Source: Zeus faber
Taxonomy: Eukaryota > Chordata > Actinopteri > Zeiformes > Zeidae
Direction of reading: 5' to 3'
Assembly: GCA_960531495.1 (NCBI GenBank)
Contig: OY482864.1
Span: 7,917,144 to 7,981,143 of the forward strand
Length of the DNA: 64,000 nucleotides
The notes below the pieces were generated by a model. That model did no database searches. It was not told the DNA's origin and saw nothing but the letters and a program-made list of their open reading frames with translations. Position 1 is the stretch's first letter. Each line of letters opens with the position of its first letter. Positions 54,060 through 64,000 of the stretch are shown piece after piece. The translations under genes were made by a program, and so were the position numbers.

Positions 54060-57000
54060 ACACAGGCAGAGATGTTGCAAACACACCCATTTATTGTAGA
54101 GAGTGGAAAGATGTAACAAGCAAGGAGCAAATGGAAACTTGTGATGACAGAGGCTCTCCCCGAGTATGTGTGGGGATGGGTGATTTACCTCTTGCTCGTT
54201 GATCACTCTGACAAACAACAGGCATACAGCCAACCAGATCCCAGGCATAACTATCTAGACCCAAGACAGGTGTGGCTGCTTAAACCGCACCACCCCCACA
54301 CCACAATGTGATTCTCATTTGTATGGTGATTATGTTCATTGTATCTACTATGATTTGGAAGGGCGAGAAAAACATCTTAATCACAGTCGTTTCTTGAGTA
54401 TTCCCTGTTATTCTTTCTGATTGGGATGGAGCTGCACTGAGACTGAATCTGATATTGGATGTGCTAATGTCAGAGCCGCTAATGTTTTTTTTTTTATTGT
54501 TTTTGTCTGTGCGAAACACAGGGACTGGCATGAGGTAGCATATAGGTTGTAAGTGGCTAACAAAAGGAGAGAAGGAATAACTTTAATTCCCTTGCTGTTA
54601 CAGCCCCAAGGGTTTCTATGAGCCAAAAAGGAGCCCCAAAATGATTGTGACTGTCGCACTTTTTTGCAAACAACTAAATCTAGATTATACCTACTGTTAA
54701 AGGCAAGGTAAAGATAGAAATGAAGAAGAGATGTCTTTTCAAATCCATCCATCCATCTTGCTCGTCGGTGGCTGAAGGAGGTTATCTATCTCTGTCCGTG
54801 TTATCAGGATTAATTATCGCCCAATCCTCATCTTAGTTTCTTTGTATAACCTTGGTTTCAGCGGACCAAGATCAAGTCCAGACTGCTCTCTGCTATGCTT
54901 GTCATCAATACTGAGCCTGTAAGGCCTCTCCTTGGATTGCAATGGACCCCTTCATGATCAAAACTCAAACTGTCACACATGGCATATTAGATTCCACCAG
55001 GCAGATTACACAAAATCCTCCCGTGACCCGCATCATGCCTCTTCTTAATCCCACTCAAATGTCAGCTGTCAATAAAGTTCAAGAGGTTCTGCAGGTTCCG
55101 GGGTTTATTTTTCCCGTCTCCATCCTTCTCAACATGGCGGTGTTCTTCTCCGCCACTCCTGTCTATCACTGATTGCGCTCCCCGAGCCCAAACGCAACTT
55201 CGCTCCTCTCATTTTTCCCTCCCTCCTCTCCTGTGTATTCTCTTTAGTTTTACACCCCAATTAGTTGGCCTCTGCCCGCCCCCTTCTCTTTCATTCTTGT
55301 TACTTACCTCCCCGCGCTCAAAGACTCAAAGTTCTTCAATATTTGATGAGACTTTGTTCATAAATCTACCTCTTCCAGTGGTCCTCCCTCACGCCTGAAT
55401 GATAGTGGTAATCTCCCATGCCCTCGTAGATGTTGCCCCATTTCCACCTGGGGAGTTATTAAAGCGATCAGACAATATGTGAGTATTGTGGTCAGACTCA
55501 CACGCCGTGGGAGAACACGAGCTGCAGACTGTATTTATCGAATGGTTGCTTCAGGGCAAAGCCGGCCGTGTTCCTCCACTCTTTCGCAACTGATGGATTT
55601 CGCTACAGTCCACTATAAACCTCTGTGGGGAGGAAAAAAGATTGATATTTTTGGTGGGATTAACCAGACATTCTCTCTCTCGTTGAGGTTGTTGTTTTCT
55701 TTTTTTCTTATCTATAACATTCCCTCCCCAATGTATTTGTTCTTGCTGAACTGGTAAGACACGTTTTCTCTCTTTCAGCCGGTCGCCATTCTTCTCGTCT
55801 CCCTCTGCTTCCCGCCTCGCTTCCTCTGACAGGCGTTTGTTTATGGTCATGCAGCCCCTCCTGTCATTCCAAACTCCGCTGGGGAACCACGCTCTGGCCG
55901 TTTTCAGTCTTTTTTCCCCCCAATGCAGTATTTGTCATTTCATCAGAAAATGCTCAACCGGCAGACTTCCTCACGGATATGTGACATGGACAAACCCGAT
56001 TGTGAGTTTGTAATTCATATCCTGCTAGTTTAATGCTTGAGTGAGCCAAATTTTATTGCAGAGCTGAACATACTTGAAGCTGTAAAGCTGTCAAGCTGCT
56101 CAAAGAATCACATTATTTGATGCTTGTTTTAGCTGGCATTTTCTAAGAAGCAGCCATTCAATGTATTGGTGTTATGTCTGTGCTCTTGTATATGTTGTTT
56201 CTAATGTTGGTGGCGGGGTCCACCAGTCCAGGCGAGAATACAATGATCAGTCACACACAAGAAGTGAAAGGCAGCGAGGCAGAATTTGATAAACCGGCAT
56301 AGCTCGCTAGCTGTGATCAATAAAATGTTGATATTGATAAACATTCACAAGAAAACACACAAATTGATGGATCAGAAAGTATACTTTGGAGAGAAGAATT
56401 GTTGAGGGTAAACCTGGATATTGGAGAAGTATAAGAAATTTCCGTTTCCAATTGAATTCTGGGACTTGTTATGTAATCCACCCAAAACAGACTAGATTAC
56501 CACTTTAAATTAAAAACATATTGTTAGTGATTGTAGTCTATTCTCTATCTCTATTATTTGTCTACTAGCCATTCAATTACTAATTTTTTTTGCATCTTAA
56601 TCACCTTTGTTAAGATTAGACAATATTACATTTATTGGAGTGAATTTAGGCCGCTGGAATTTATTTTCAGCCTACATGATGAACTGCAAAAGTACTGAGA
56701 ACTGTGACACCAAGTGACTTTACGATCAATTGCCAATGTAGGGGAAACATATTTGATTAGCAGTGGATCCACTGATTCAGTGTGAGATTTTTTTTAATCA
56801 TCTCGGAATATTTTGAGAATCCAGATCGCCGTCCAGATTTGCCTCCAATTCCCATACTATGTGCCCCTGGTCTCATGTGACTTATTGAGCTCCATCTGTC
56901 GAACTCGATATACTGATTCCGCTCTATTTTGGGTGCTCTGCTCGTGAGGCGTTCAGAGTGCTGCACAGTAAATTAGATGGCGGGGGGATTCCCGATGTCA

Positions 57001-57690
57001 TTCGCCATCATTTTACCACAGCGGCCGGATCTGCCATTTTCCATATCTGGATAATGGCAAGCCGTCTGCAGCCAAATTCTACCAAGCAGCAAAACCAGAT
57101 CAACTTGCGGACACCACAGCCTGATCTGAAACCCAAATGAGTAATTTAACAGATGTAGCAAGTGAAACTATTGATACAACCAGTTTCAAAAGACTGTATA
57201 TTCCCTCTCAGAAATGACTTTCTACATTTCTACCTTCTTTCTATCTACTTATTCATAGCATTTCACTTTGGGTGAGCGGGAAAATTATCCACGACTGTGC
57301 TTTGGAAAACACCTTCCGCTGCATTCGTGGGACGGGGCAGTCTTCTTGACCACACACTAAACCGTACACCACCCTAGCTGTCGCCTATCCTGTGATGCAG
57401 ATTCATAGAGTTTAAATATAACCTGTCTTCCATCAGCCTGCTATTCCCCGATGCATTCCCAGTAGCTAAATGGAAAATGTGGACCAGTTCGGTGCACTCA
57501 TGCAAACTGTGAGATTTGCCTCCGGCAACTGCTTCTATTATCACGCTTGTCTTTCACCTCAAATAACTCACACTCTAAATTGATCGCCATAGCAGAGCAC
57601 ATGTGCGGGGCACATGTGTTAATATCAGCATAATGGTAACGTGAGGAAAAAGGGCCCAAGGCTTAAGGACTCTCTCCTCTGCTCCTGTTT
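54060..57690. other. intergenic DNA upstream of shank1, no gene recognised
   Basis: No supportable coding sequence. The pyrimidine-rich stretch 55190-55320 and the segment 56940-57120 look less AT-rich than their surroundings and might hold regulatory DNA; this cannot be decided from one sequence. Confidence 0.35.
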
Positions 57691-57698
57691 CTCCACAG

Positions 57699-58308
57699 CA
57701 TGTTCCTGGTGATGAAGCTGCAGGAGTTGCATGGGAGGGCCATGTGTCTCCATGACAGTGATGCCCTTCCAACCTCCCTGCAGTGACCCCCTCCCCAGTG
57801 AAGGATGCTGGGAAACAACAAGCACTTCTACCTGGACCAGGACGAAAAGGACGGGGAGGATGAGGAAGAGGAAGAGGAGCAGCAGGGCAGAGACTACAGA
57901 AAAGGGGAAGGCGGGCGCGACAGGGAGAACGGCGGGATGGATGGGCTGGAGGAAATGGAGTTGGGGGGCCGACGGTCGTGGGAGGGTAAAGGAGGTGAGC
58001 TAGGAAAACCGTCGGCCATCGTGGTCGGTAGACAGAGGGCCGACCGCCTGCTGAGGCCCGGCAACCCGGGGACACGGGGCCTCCCGTACACGTCCAATCA
58101 GGCCCTTGCTCATCATCAGCCGGCCAGTAAGCAGCTGCAGCACCATCTTATTCCGGCCAATCAGCAGCCTCATCACCCCGTACCAACCAATGCATTGCAG
58201 AAGAGGCGGGCTCTCATGGAGCGCAGTATGACCACAGTGGGTCCCCTGGAAGACACTCACCTGACCATGATGGTGTTCCGCGTTGGGATCCCTGACATCA
58301 AACAAACA
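57699..58308 (+). CDS. shank1: shank1 first recognised coding exon (coding from 57805)
   Basis: An acceptor-like TTTCTCCACAG ends at 57698, so this is probably exon 2 with some 5' UTR. The ATG at 57805 (AAGG-ATG-C) opens MLGNNKHFYLDQDEKDGEDE and 168 residues. There is an acidic run (about residues 11-25), a charged Gly-rich stretch, a His/Gln/Pro-rich stretch, then THLTMMVFRVGIPDIKQT, the start of the SPN domain. Donor ACA|GTAGGT at 58309, phase 0. Confidence 0.85.
57700..57786 (+). promoter_or_regulatory. shank1: upstream ORF in the shank1 leader
   Basis: A 28-codon ORF (MFLVMKLQELHGRAMCLHDS...) starts one base after the putative acceptor and ends with TGA 18 bases before the shank1 ATG. 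If transcribed, it could reduce translation initiation. Confidence 0.35.
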
Positions 58309-59857
58309 GTAGGTGCTTGTTGTCACTTGAAACGCTCAGTGCTGACCTTTATGGGCATCGCCTTCTCTCAAACCCAGTTTCTTTTAATAAACCGTACCAT
58401 TTCAAATCATTTATATTCCTCCTGCCATAGTGATGGCCATGATTGAATCATAAATTAGAGCACAGCAGGTGAGTCCCTCTTAAAGGCCACCCTCAGCATT
58501 TTTGAGCTGTTGAGTGTTGGTATTCCCAGCTGCAACACATCAATACCACAGTCACGACCACACATTTCTCACGAATAATTCACTTTATCACCAAATGTTA
58601 CAAATTGCAAGCTCTTATTAAAACGGTACTTGTCAAAAAGTGACACGCAATTATTCAAGCTGGAATGCCCACTTACTTAGTATTGTAAGTTAAATAAAGT
58701 TCTTGACAGTTAGTGACTTCGCGACTTAGTCAAAAGAGCCTTTTGATGACAAGTCTATGGAGGGAATCAGCCTTTTAATATAGATAAATCCTCGACCACC
58801 AAACTTCTAAGTCGTCTCTACCTTCACTTCGGCACTGAATTATTTATGCCACAGTAGCTAGTGGCCTAGCATTTGTGAGAATAAGCTTTGTTTACAACTT
58901 GTGGCTAAAAGTTGACGGTCGTTTGGTTACCGCAACATGACTTTCTGTTTGGGGAAATATCACAAGGGAAGTGCGGGGTGGATTGAGGCCACTCCAGGCG
59001 GCCTTTAAGAGTTTTTACAGGTGAAACATCTTATCTTAAAAAAGAAAGAGAAGAAAAGTAATGGAAAAGCGTATGATATTCTTCTTGACCGTTGTTGTGA
59101 AACCAGCACGTATAAACACATGTAGTCAATTCAACATAACCAGCTCCCTCGGGCCACATGTATTCATAGTCCCAACATTTAGAAGTGAACCGAGCAGCTA
59201 TTGTATTCACACTTGGTGAGCCCCACCAGTTGTAAGGTGGGAGCAGGTGGGAATTGGCTGGCCCCACACAGTGTGAAAACCGCTGCCTGGCGCTCAAACC
59301 CCTCCCACCACCGCCAGCCTAGCTCTGCGTTTCAAACTCCCTGAACATCCAGACTGTTCCACATGTCAACCAATCTGCCCTCAATATAAGAGTAATTGCT
59401 AATTATCTAATAGGAATTTAATGAGTTTGGAGAGGGAGCAGGGAGTGGGCAACGTTGGAGAGGCATGAATGTAATTAATGGTGTTTCGTGGTTGGTCGGG
59501 AGGGTCCAACGGCGCGTCGGCTCCACGCTCACACCAAACAAACAAGTCAGCCGCTCGAGCCTCACGGCGGAAACACGATTGAAGGTAATCAAGGGGTTGG
59601 AGGAAAGCGGCGGCGAATGTTACGAAGATGGCAAATTAAGAGAAGAGGGAAGATGTTTGAAAATGACAACATCACAACTGCGGGTTTGAGATGTGAACTA
59701 GCTCACATCATGCTGAAGGACTCCTGCTGGAAGGATCTCATAACACCCCACCAGGCTTTGAAAGACTCCCCTTCATTCATATTGCATTACTCTTCCCTCC
59801 CGCTGAACGTGCTCACACATATGGCCACAGCGAATGACACACACACACACACACACA

Positions 59858-59901
<44 letters not shown>

Positions 59902-60060
59902 CACACACAAATCCCCATGCAGTTTACCTCCCAGGGACCACCAAGACATTGCTGCAGCAACGGATGCCTGGCTCCCGTTAATGAACCGGTTGCCATGCCA
60001 ATGGTGTTGGCTACACTATCAAATGCAGGGACCCAGTGTGGGAAATATGAGAGTTTTTGT

Positions 60061-60091
<31 letters not shown>

Positions 60092-60442
60092 GGGGTTTGG
60101 TCTGTGCTTAGCTCTGCAATTTTTACTTACACTTTGGCCATAATGGAACAATATGGGATCTACAGATCTCACCCAGGCCGCTTGGATCCGTTCCCTTCAG
60201 CTCGACCCCCATTGAATTTGCTCAGCCCAGGAAATGCGGTGAAATTAAGCGGTTGGGCGGGGGTGGGGCCACAGCGCAAATCACCGTGAAATCGAATTTA
60301 GAGTAGCGGCTGCACACGCAATGTCAAGGTATTGTTCACCGTGACCGAGAAATCGCCGCATAAAAGCCAAAGAAGAAGCTCATGAAAAACGTTCTTTGCT
60401 CCTCTCGTTCTGTTTCTCTTCCTTACCCTCTTTCTGTCTTGA

Positions 60443-60494
<52 letters not shown>

Positions 60495-63400
60495 TCTCTC
60501 GGTCGATATCTCCTGAAATAAGAGAACAAACACGGCTACATTCCCCCCCAATATTGCATCTTTAGTTGACTCTATCTAGGATTAAGGCAAAAAGCGGCTT
60601 GTGAAAAAAGTCCTGACTGTTACGATGGAAGGTTTCTAGTAGAAGTCCTCGTATTTCCACAAAAATACTGATTAAATATTTACACTTATTCCATTCATAT
60701 TCAGTGCACATAGGAATGCACGCTGCTTGGGCCGTTGTGTATATTACTGGAATTCAGTGCATCCTTCACAAATTAATCAACACTTCGCTTTTTTTTTGAC
60801 TTGCTTATTCCTGTGCTGGGTCATGGGAGGCTGGCAGTTTTAAGGTCTTCACCATCTCCAGTGTTTGTATCCAGACTCGTGTTCTGCTGGTATACAATCA
60901 TTTTCGCGAAGAGCTGGGTAACGCCGTCCCCGTCTCCCGTCTGTCAGAGGTGTCTGCAGTTTGACCCCGACTCCACGGTGTGGAGCGCCAAGCAGCAGAT
61001 CATCTGCTCCCTCAGCGAGTCGCTGTGGGACGTCTTCAACTACGGCCTCTTCCAGCCTGCCGGTGACAGGAGGGACGCCAAGTTCCTGGAGGAGGAGCGC
61101 ACCCTCCGGGATTACCCACAATCCTTTGAGAAAGGGGTACCTTACCTCGAGGTAGGAGCTCTCTGGCTGTTGGGTCGTTTGAGTTCGCTGGTATTGAACC
61201 AGCAGGAACATGTTTGTTCGTCTTCAGGCAGAAATATTCCTCGTTCTGCTGGCATCTCACAGTTGAATCCTCCCCCCGCCATCACACCGTTCAGCCAGTC
61301 CAACCCAATCAGCAGCGTCACGGGTGGCCCCAAAAGACCCACTCAAAGACACTTGGAAAGGTTTAAAAATAGGCAGAAATCTTTCTCGTTCTGGCATACA
61401 GCAATTTTGGTTTAGTAACAAAATTTCCAACATAGCACGCCTCATCCTCGTGACGTCAGAGTGCCCCAAAAATAGGCTCTCTGACATCAGAGTGCGTCCT
61501 TCTCCAATACACCCACAAACACGCACCTCTCCCTACTGTGCCTTGTAATTTCTCCACAAGTTCTACTTAAAGTGGTGTACACTTGTTAATCTTCAGACGG
61601 CAATGGGTTTTTATCTGTAAGTCTTTTATTTGCATGCTCATTCGACTCGTATACTTTGAGCTCCCAAGAGGCAGGACTGCAGTGTCATAGAACGGCTCAC
61701 ATTGTAAGTCTTGAGGTAAACAGCCAGATTGAGGAGTGAGAGAGAGAAGTGCGTGAGTGTGTTGTTTCTTCAGTTGCATGCCGAAATGCAATTAAATTCT
61801 CCGTGAAAGTTCCACCTATCAATCTCATTCACTCAATTCCTAGTTCATCGTCATTAATTACCTATTTTCACAATACTAATTGCATTATAGTTTATTCTGA
61901 AATGCACCAGAGTCCCAAGTCCATTTTGACATAATTCATTTTTTTTTTTCTTTTGAAAACGTGTGCCATAATAAACCTGCCACAGTTTCCCATTTTGTAC
62001 AACATTTAGGTTGCAGCTCCCTCTAGTGGCATATGTGAGCAGTATCGTGCCCATGAATTGCATAGAGCTTGAAATACTGTGCTTTTTGGTTTGACTTGGA
62101 GCCAGAAAATGTGTTTACTTTTTAGAATTGCTGCCAGATGCAATAATGGTGAACATAGGGAAAATATTAAAGGGGACGCTGAATGTTTCCTGAGTTATCC
62201 CCTGCTTTTATCCGAAGCAAGGGCAGGCAAGTGGAAGAAGCTGAAGTGCATCGATTTTTGCCTGCATAGTCCAAGGAGTGAAAAAACCTTGGCACTTTTA
62301 GTGAGCTCCTGCTACCCACAAACAGCATCAAATAATTGTGAAAGAATTCTTTGCGACTCCAAACTGACCATGTTTAAAAGTTAAAGTCACTACTTTTTCC
62401 CCCCTGTGTACTGCAGTTCAGGTACAAGACCAGGGTGTACAAGCAGACGAATCTGGATGAGAAAATACTCGCCAAACTCAGCACGAAGGTACCCCGGCAG
62501 TTGTTATCGAGGCGTTCGGAGAGCGGGCACCAGTGCTCCAGCGCTGAATGGCTTTAACAACATTGATTTCTTCCCCTCAAGGCCAGTCTGAAGAAGTTTC
62601 TGGACTACATTCAGACCGGAGCGGTAGAAAAGATAGCTAAGGTGCTGGAGAAAGGGCTGGACCCAAATTACCATGACCCAGACAGCGGAGGTGAGCTCAA
62701 CACCTACCCGAGGGTGGTTTCGTAAAATAGAAGGGTATAATTGACAATGTGCAACAGGGGTCATGCCTTGCTGCTGTCAAAAAAACCTTTTTTTTTTTTA
62801 TGTTGATTCATTTAAAAATGGTCAGTCAGCTTTTGAGCAGCGCAGTGAGTGTGTGACCGACATGCTGATAAGCGGCTATTTTGAATAAGTCAAGGTTCGT
62901 CTCGAGATCTGTCTGAGCACCGTTATCTCGCTCCTTCCTCCCACAGAGACCCCGCTCTCGGTGGCCGTGCAGGCCGGTCTGACGGTGGAGGGGATCCGGC
63001 TGCTGGTGCAGGGCGGCGCTCACCTGGACTTCCGAACCAGGGACGGGCTGACGGCTGTGCACAAGGCCGTCCGGGCTCAAAACCACGCCGGGCTGCTGGT
63101 AATCCTCAACAACCGCACACTCACACAAAGCGGAATTCTGCTTCATGTCAGAACTCCTGATCAGAACAGGGCCTTCAATTAGCCCCAGGCTTATCTTTAA
63201 ACCACGGGTCTTGGTTCATCTTTTTCCGTCAACTTGAGGCTAGTGATCAGTGTCGACCGGTATGACCGTCGTGTACCGTTGTGTCCAGGGTCCTCAGGGT
63301 CATCGCTTTATCGTCGTCTATCAGGTCTGGTATGTGCAAAAAGGGAGGTTCAGAAGAGCTGATTGTTCTTGTACGGGTATCCCTCCCGTCAGCCCTGAGT

Positions 63401-64000
63401 CATAGTCATCCCTTTTCAACAGTTCGTGTCGGCAGCCTTGTGCCGCACACAGGAGAAGGCCGACCGTCTAATCCCACCCCCTTGCACATTCATCACTTTG
63501 TGAACGATGGGAGCGCTTACACGTTTGCCTTATTGCGCTCGGTGTTCAGCGTCTAATGCGGTGAGCGGGGTGTCTGTGGGGACCATGAGACGAGCCTCTT
63601 TCATCCATTCACAGGCTGCTTCCACGTTTGTGTAGGGTCTTCGTCTGGTTTCTAGACCATCTCCATCAGAAATGTCCGGTTCCTTAGTGGAACGCAGACC
63701 AGCTCCTTCAGCTTGGATGGCCGCCTCAATGCTCAGTAGATGGAAGGTAGATTAAATGCGTAAGAAGGCTTCCACCGTTGTTTTCGGTATCTCACCCACT
63801 GCCCCCCCCGCTCCCTCACCCTCCTGTAGGCGCTCCTGTCCCTGGGCGCGTCCCCGAACTACAAAGACCGCCGTGGCCTGACCCCGCTGTACCACAGCGT
63901 GCTGACAGGGGGCGACACCTCCTGCTGCGAGACCCTCCTCTACTACAGGGCCAGGCTGGGCACGAGGGACGAGAGCGGCTGGGATGAGTCTAACCAGGTG
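57805..64000 (+). CDS. shank1: SHANK1-type postsynaptic scaffold, N-terminal part (runs off the window)
   Basis: SHANK proteins cross-link glutamate-receptor complexes to actin in the postsynaptic density. Six coding exons are present: 57805-58308, 60948-61151, 62417-62488, 62582-62690, 62947-63098 and 63830-63997; all phases agree. Residues 1-150 are a variable acidic/His-Gln-Pro region. About 150-238 form the SPN (Ras-association-like) domain: MVFRVGIPDIKQT, SLSESLWDVFNYGLFQP, FLEEERTLRDYPQSFEKGVP, YLEFRYKTRVYKQTNLDEK. Ankyrin repeats start at about residue 262 (GLDPNYHDPDSGETPLSVAV, GGAHLDFRTRDGLTAVHKAV, GASPNYKDRRGLTPLYHSV). The SH3, PDZ, Pro-rich and SAM parts lie beyond the edge. SHANK1 rather than SHANK2/3 is chosen from the SPN wording and the vglut1 neighbourhood. 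Confidence 0.92.
59838..59909. repeat. (AC)n(GCAC)n(AC)n alternating array
   Basis: AC units, then about eight GCAC units, then AC again: 72 bases of strict purine-pyrimidine alternation, Z-DNA-prone. Confidence 0.95.
60058..60096. repeat. (TG)n followed by about 20-base G-run
   Basis: A short TG repeat runs into an almost pure G stretch (60075-60095). Homopolymer length in the assembly may be unreliable. Confidence 0.85.
60447..60499. repeat. (CT)n tract
   Basis: About 25 CT units with minor interruptions. Confidence 0.95.
60948..61151 (+). CDS. shank1: shank1 exon: SPN domain core
   Basis: 68 codons, phase 0 at both ends: RCLQFDPDSTVWSAKQQIIC, SLSESLWDVFNYGLFQPAGD, EEERTLRDYPQSFEKGVPYL. 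Acceptor CTGTCAG ending 60947, donor GAG|GTAGGA. Confidence 0.95.
61152..62416 (+). other. shank1: shank1 intron, no other feature
   Basis: 1.27 kb, phase 0, AT-rich with a poly-T run at 61940-61949. Nothing else recognised. Confidence 0.6.
62417..62488 (+). CDS. shank1: shank1 exon: SPN to ankyrin linker
   Basis: 24 codons: FRYKTRVYKQTNLDEKILAK, LSTK. Acceptor GTACTGCAG, donor AAG|GTACCC. Confidence 0.93.
62582..62690 (+). CDS. shank1: shank1 exon: first ankyrin segment
   Basis: ASLKKFLDYIQTGAVEKIAK, VLEKGLDPNYHDPDSG, ending phase 1. Intron before it is only 93 bases. Confidence 0.93.
62947..63098 (+). CDS. shank1: shank1 exon: ankyrin repeats
   Basis: ETPLSVAVQAGLTVEGIRLL, VQGGAHLDFRTRDGLTAVHK, AVRAQNHAGLL. 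Acceptor TCCCACAG, donor CTG|GTAATC. Confidence 0.93.
63099..63829 (+). other. shank1: shank1 intron, no other feature
   Basis: 731 bases, phase 0. Nothing recognised. Confidence 0.6.
63830..63997 (+). CDS. shank1: shank1 exon: ankyrin repeats (last in window)
   Basis: ALLSLGASPNYKDRRGLTPL, YHSVLTGGDTSCCETLLYYR, ARLGTRDESGWDESNQ. The last three bases of the window (GTG) look like a donor, which would end the exon at 63997. That end is unverified because the window stops. Confidence 0.8.

Larger units (their letters stand above)
58309..60947 (+). other. shank1: shank1 intron after the first recognised coding exon
   Basis: 2.6 kb, phase 0. It contains the AC/ACGC array, a G-run and a CT tract listed separately. 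No other exon recognised. Confidence 0.6.

Noticed and set aside
57575..58326. Minus-strand Pro/Arg-rich frames over the shank1 N-terminal exon
   Set aside because: Shadows of the + strand coding exon, which continues in phase into the SPN domain.

Overview
This is eukaryotic nuclear DNA, almost certainly from a teleost fish. Genes are split into short exons with GT/AG borders. The intergenic DNA is full of CA, GATA-type and GA microsatellites, broken Tc1/mariner elements, L2/Rex/CR1-type LINE relics, MITE-like elements and one SINE-like piece. No prokaryotic or viral gene organisation is present. All four genes lie on the + strand, and their order (SLC6-type transporter, small single-pass membrane protein, vesicular glutamate transporter, SHANK scaffold) resembles, from memory, the SLC6A16 - GFY - SLC17A7 ... 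SHANK1 order of human 19q13.33.

Layout. 1-1.8 kb: a frameshifted minus-strand relic, a perfect hairpin, an LTR-like repeat, then the last coding exon of an SLC6 transporter. 4.2-6.4 kb: a complete small type I membrane protein gene of three coding exons. 9.0-26.5 kb: a complete 13-exon slc17a7 (VGLUT1) encoding 585 residues, with every splice phase checked by hand. Its first intron is 11.8 kb long and carries a GAA/TAA/ACT array, a C-rich minisatellite, about 4.5 kb of pentanucleotide repeats with two strand flips, a perfect 19-bp hairpin and a minus-strand LINE relic. 26.5-57.7 kb: a gene-poor interval dominated by repeats. It includes a diverged tandem duplication (about 32.9-42.9 kb) whose two copies were later hit by different mobile elements, a Tc1 deletion derivative, a mariner-like element keeping only an HTH segment of its transposase, and a 1.07-kb TIR element. 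57.8-64.0 kb: the first six coding exons of shank1 (SPN domain and the start of the ankyrin repeats). The gene runs off the right edge.

How the genes fit together. VGLUT1 loads glutamate into synaptic vesicles, and SHANK1 organises the postsynaptic density that receives it. The SLC6 gene probably encodes a neuronal/vesicular amino-acid transporter of the NTT4 group. The window is therefore a block of glutamatergic-synapse genes, but nothing in the sequence shows co-regulation. The most unusual feature is the strand-asymmetric pentanucleotide array in the vglut1 first intron: it is higher-order organised, contains the ATTCT motif known from human SCA10, and twice flips strand. Long open frames across it are repeat artefacts, not genes.
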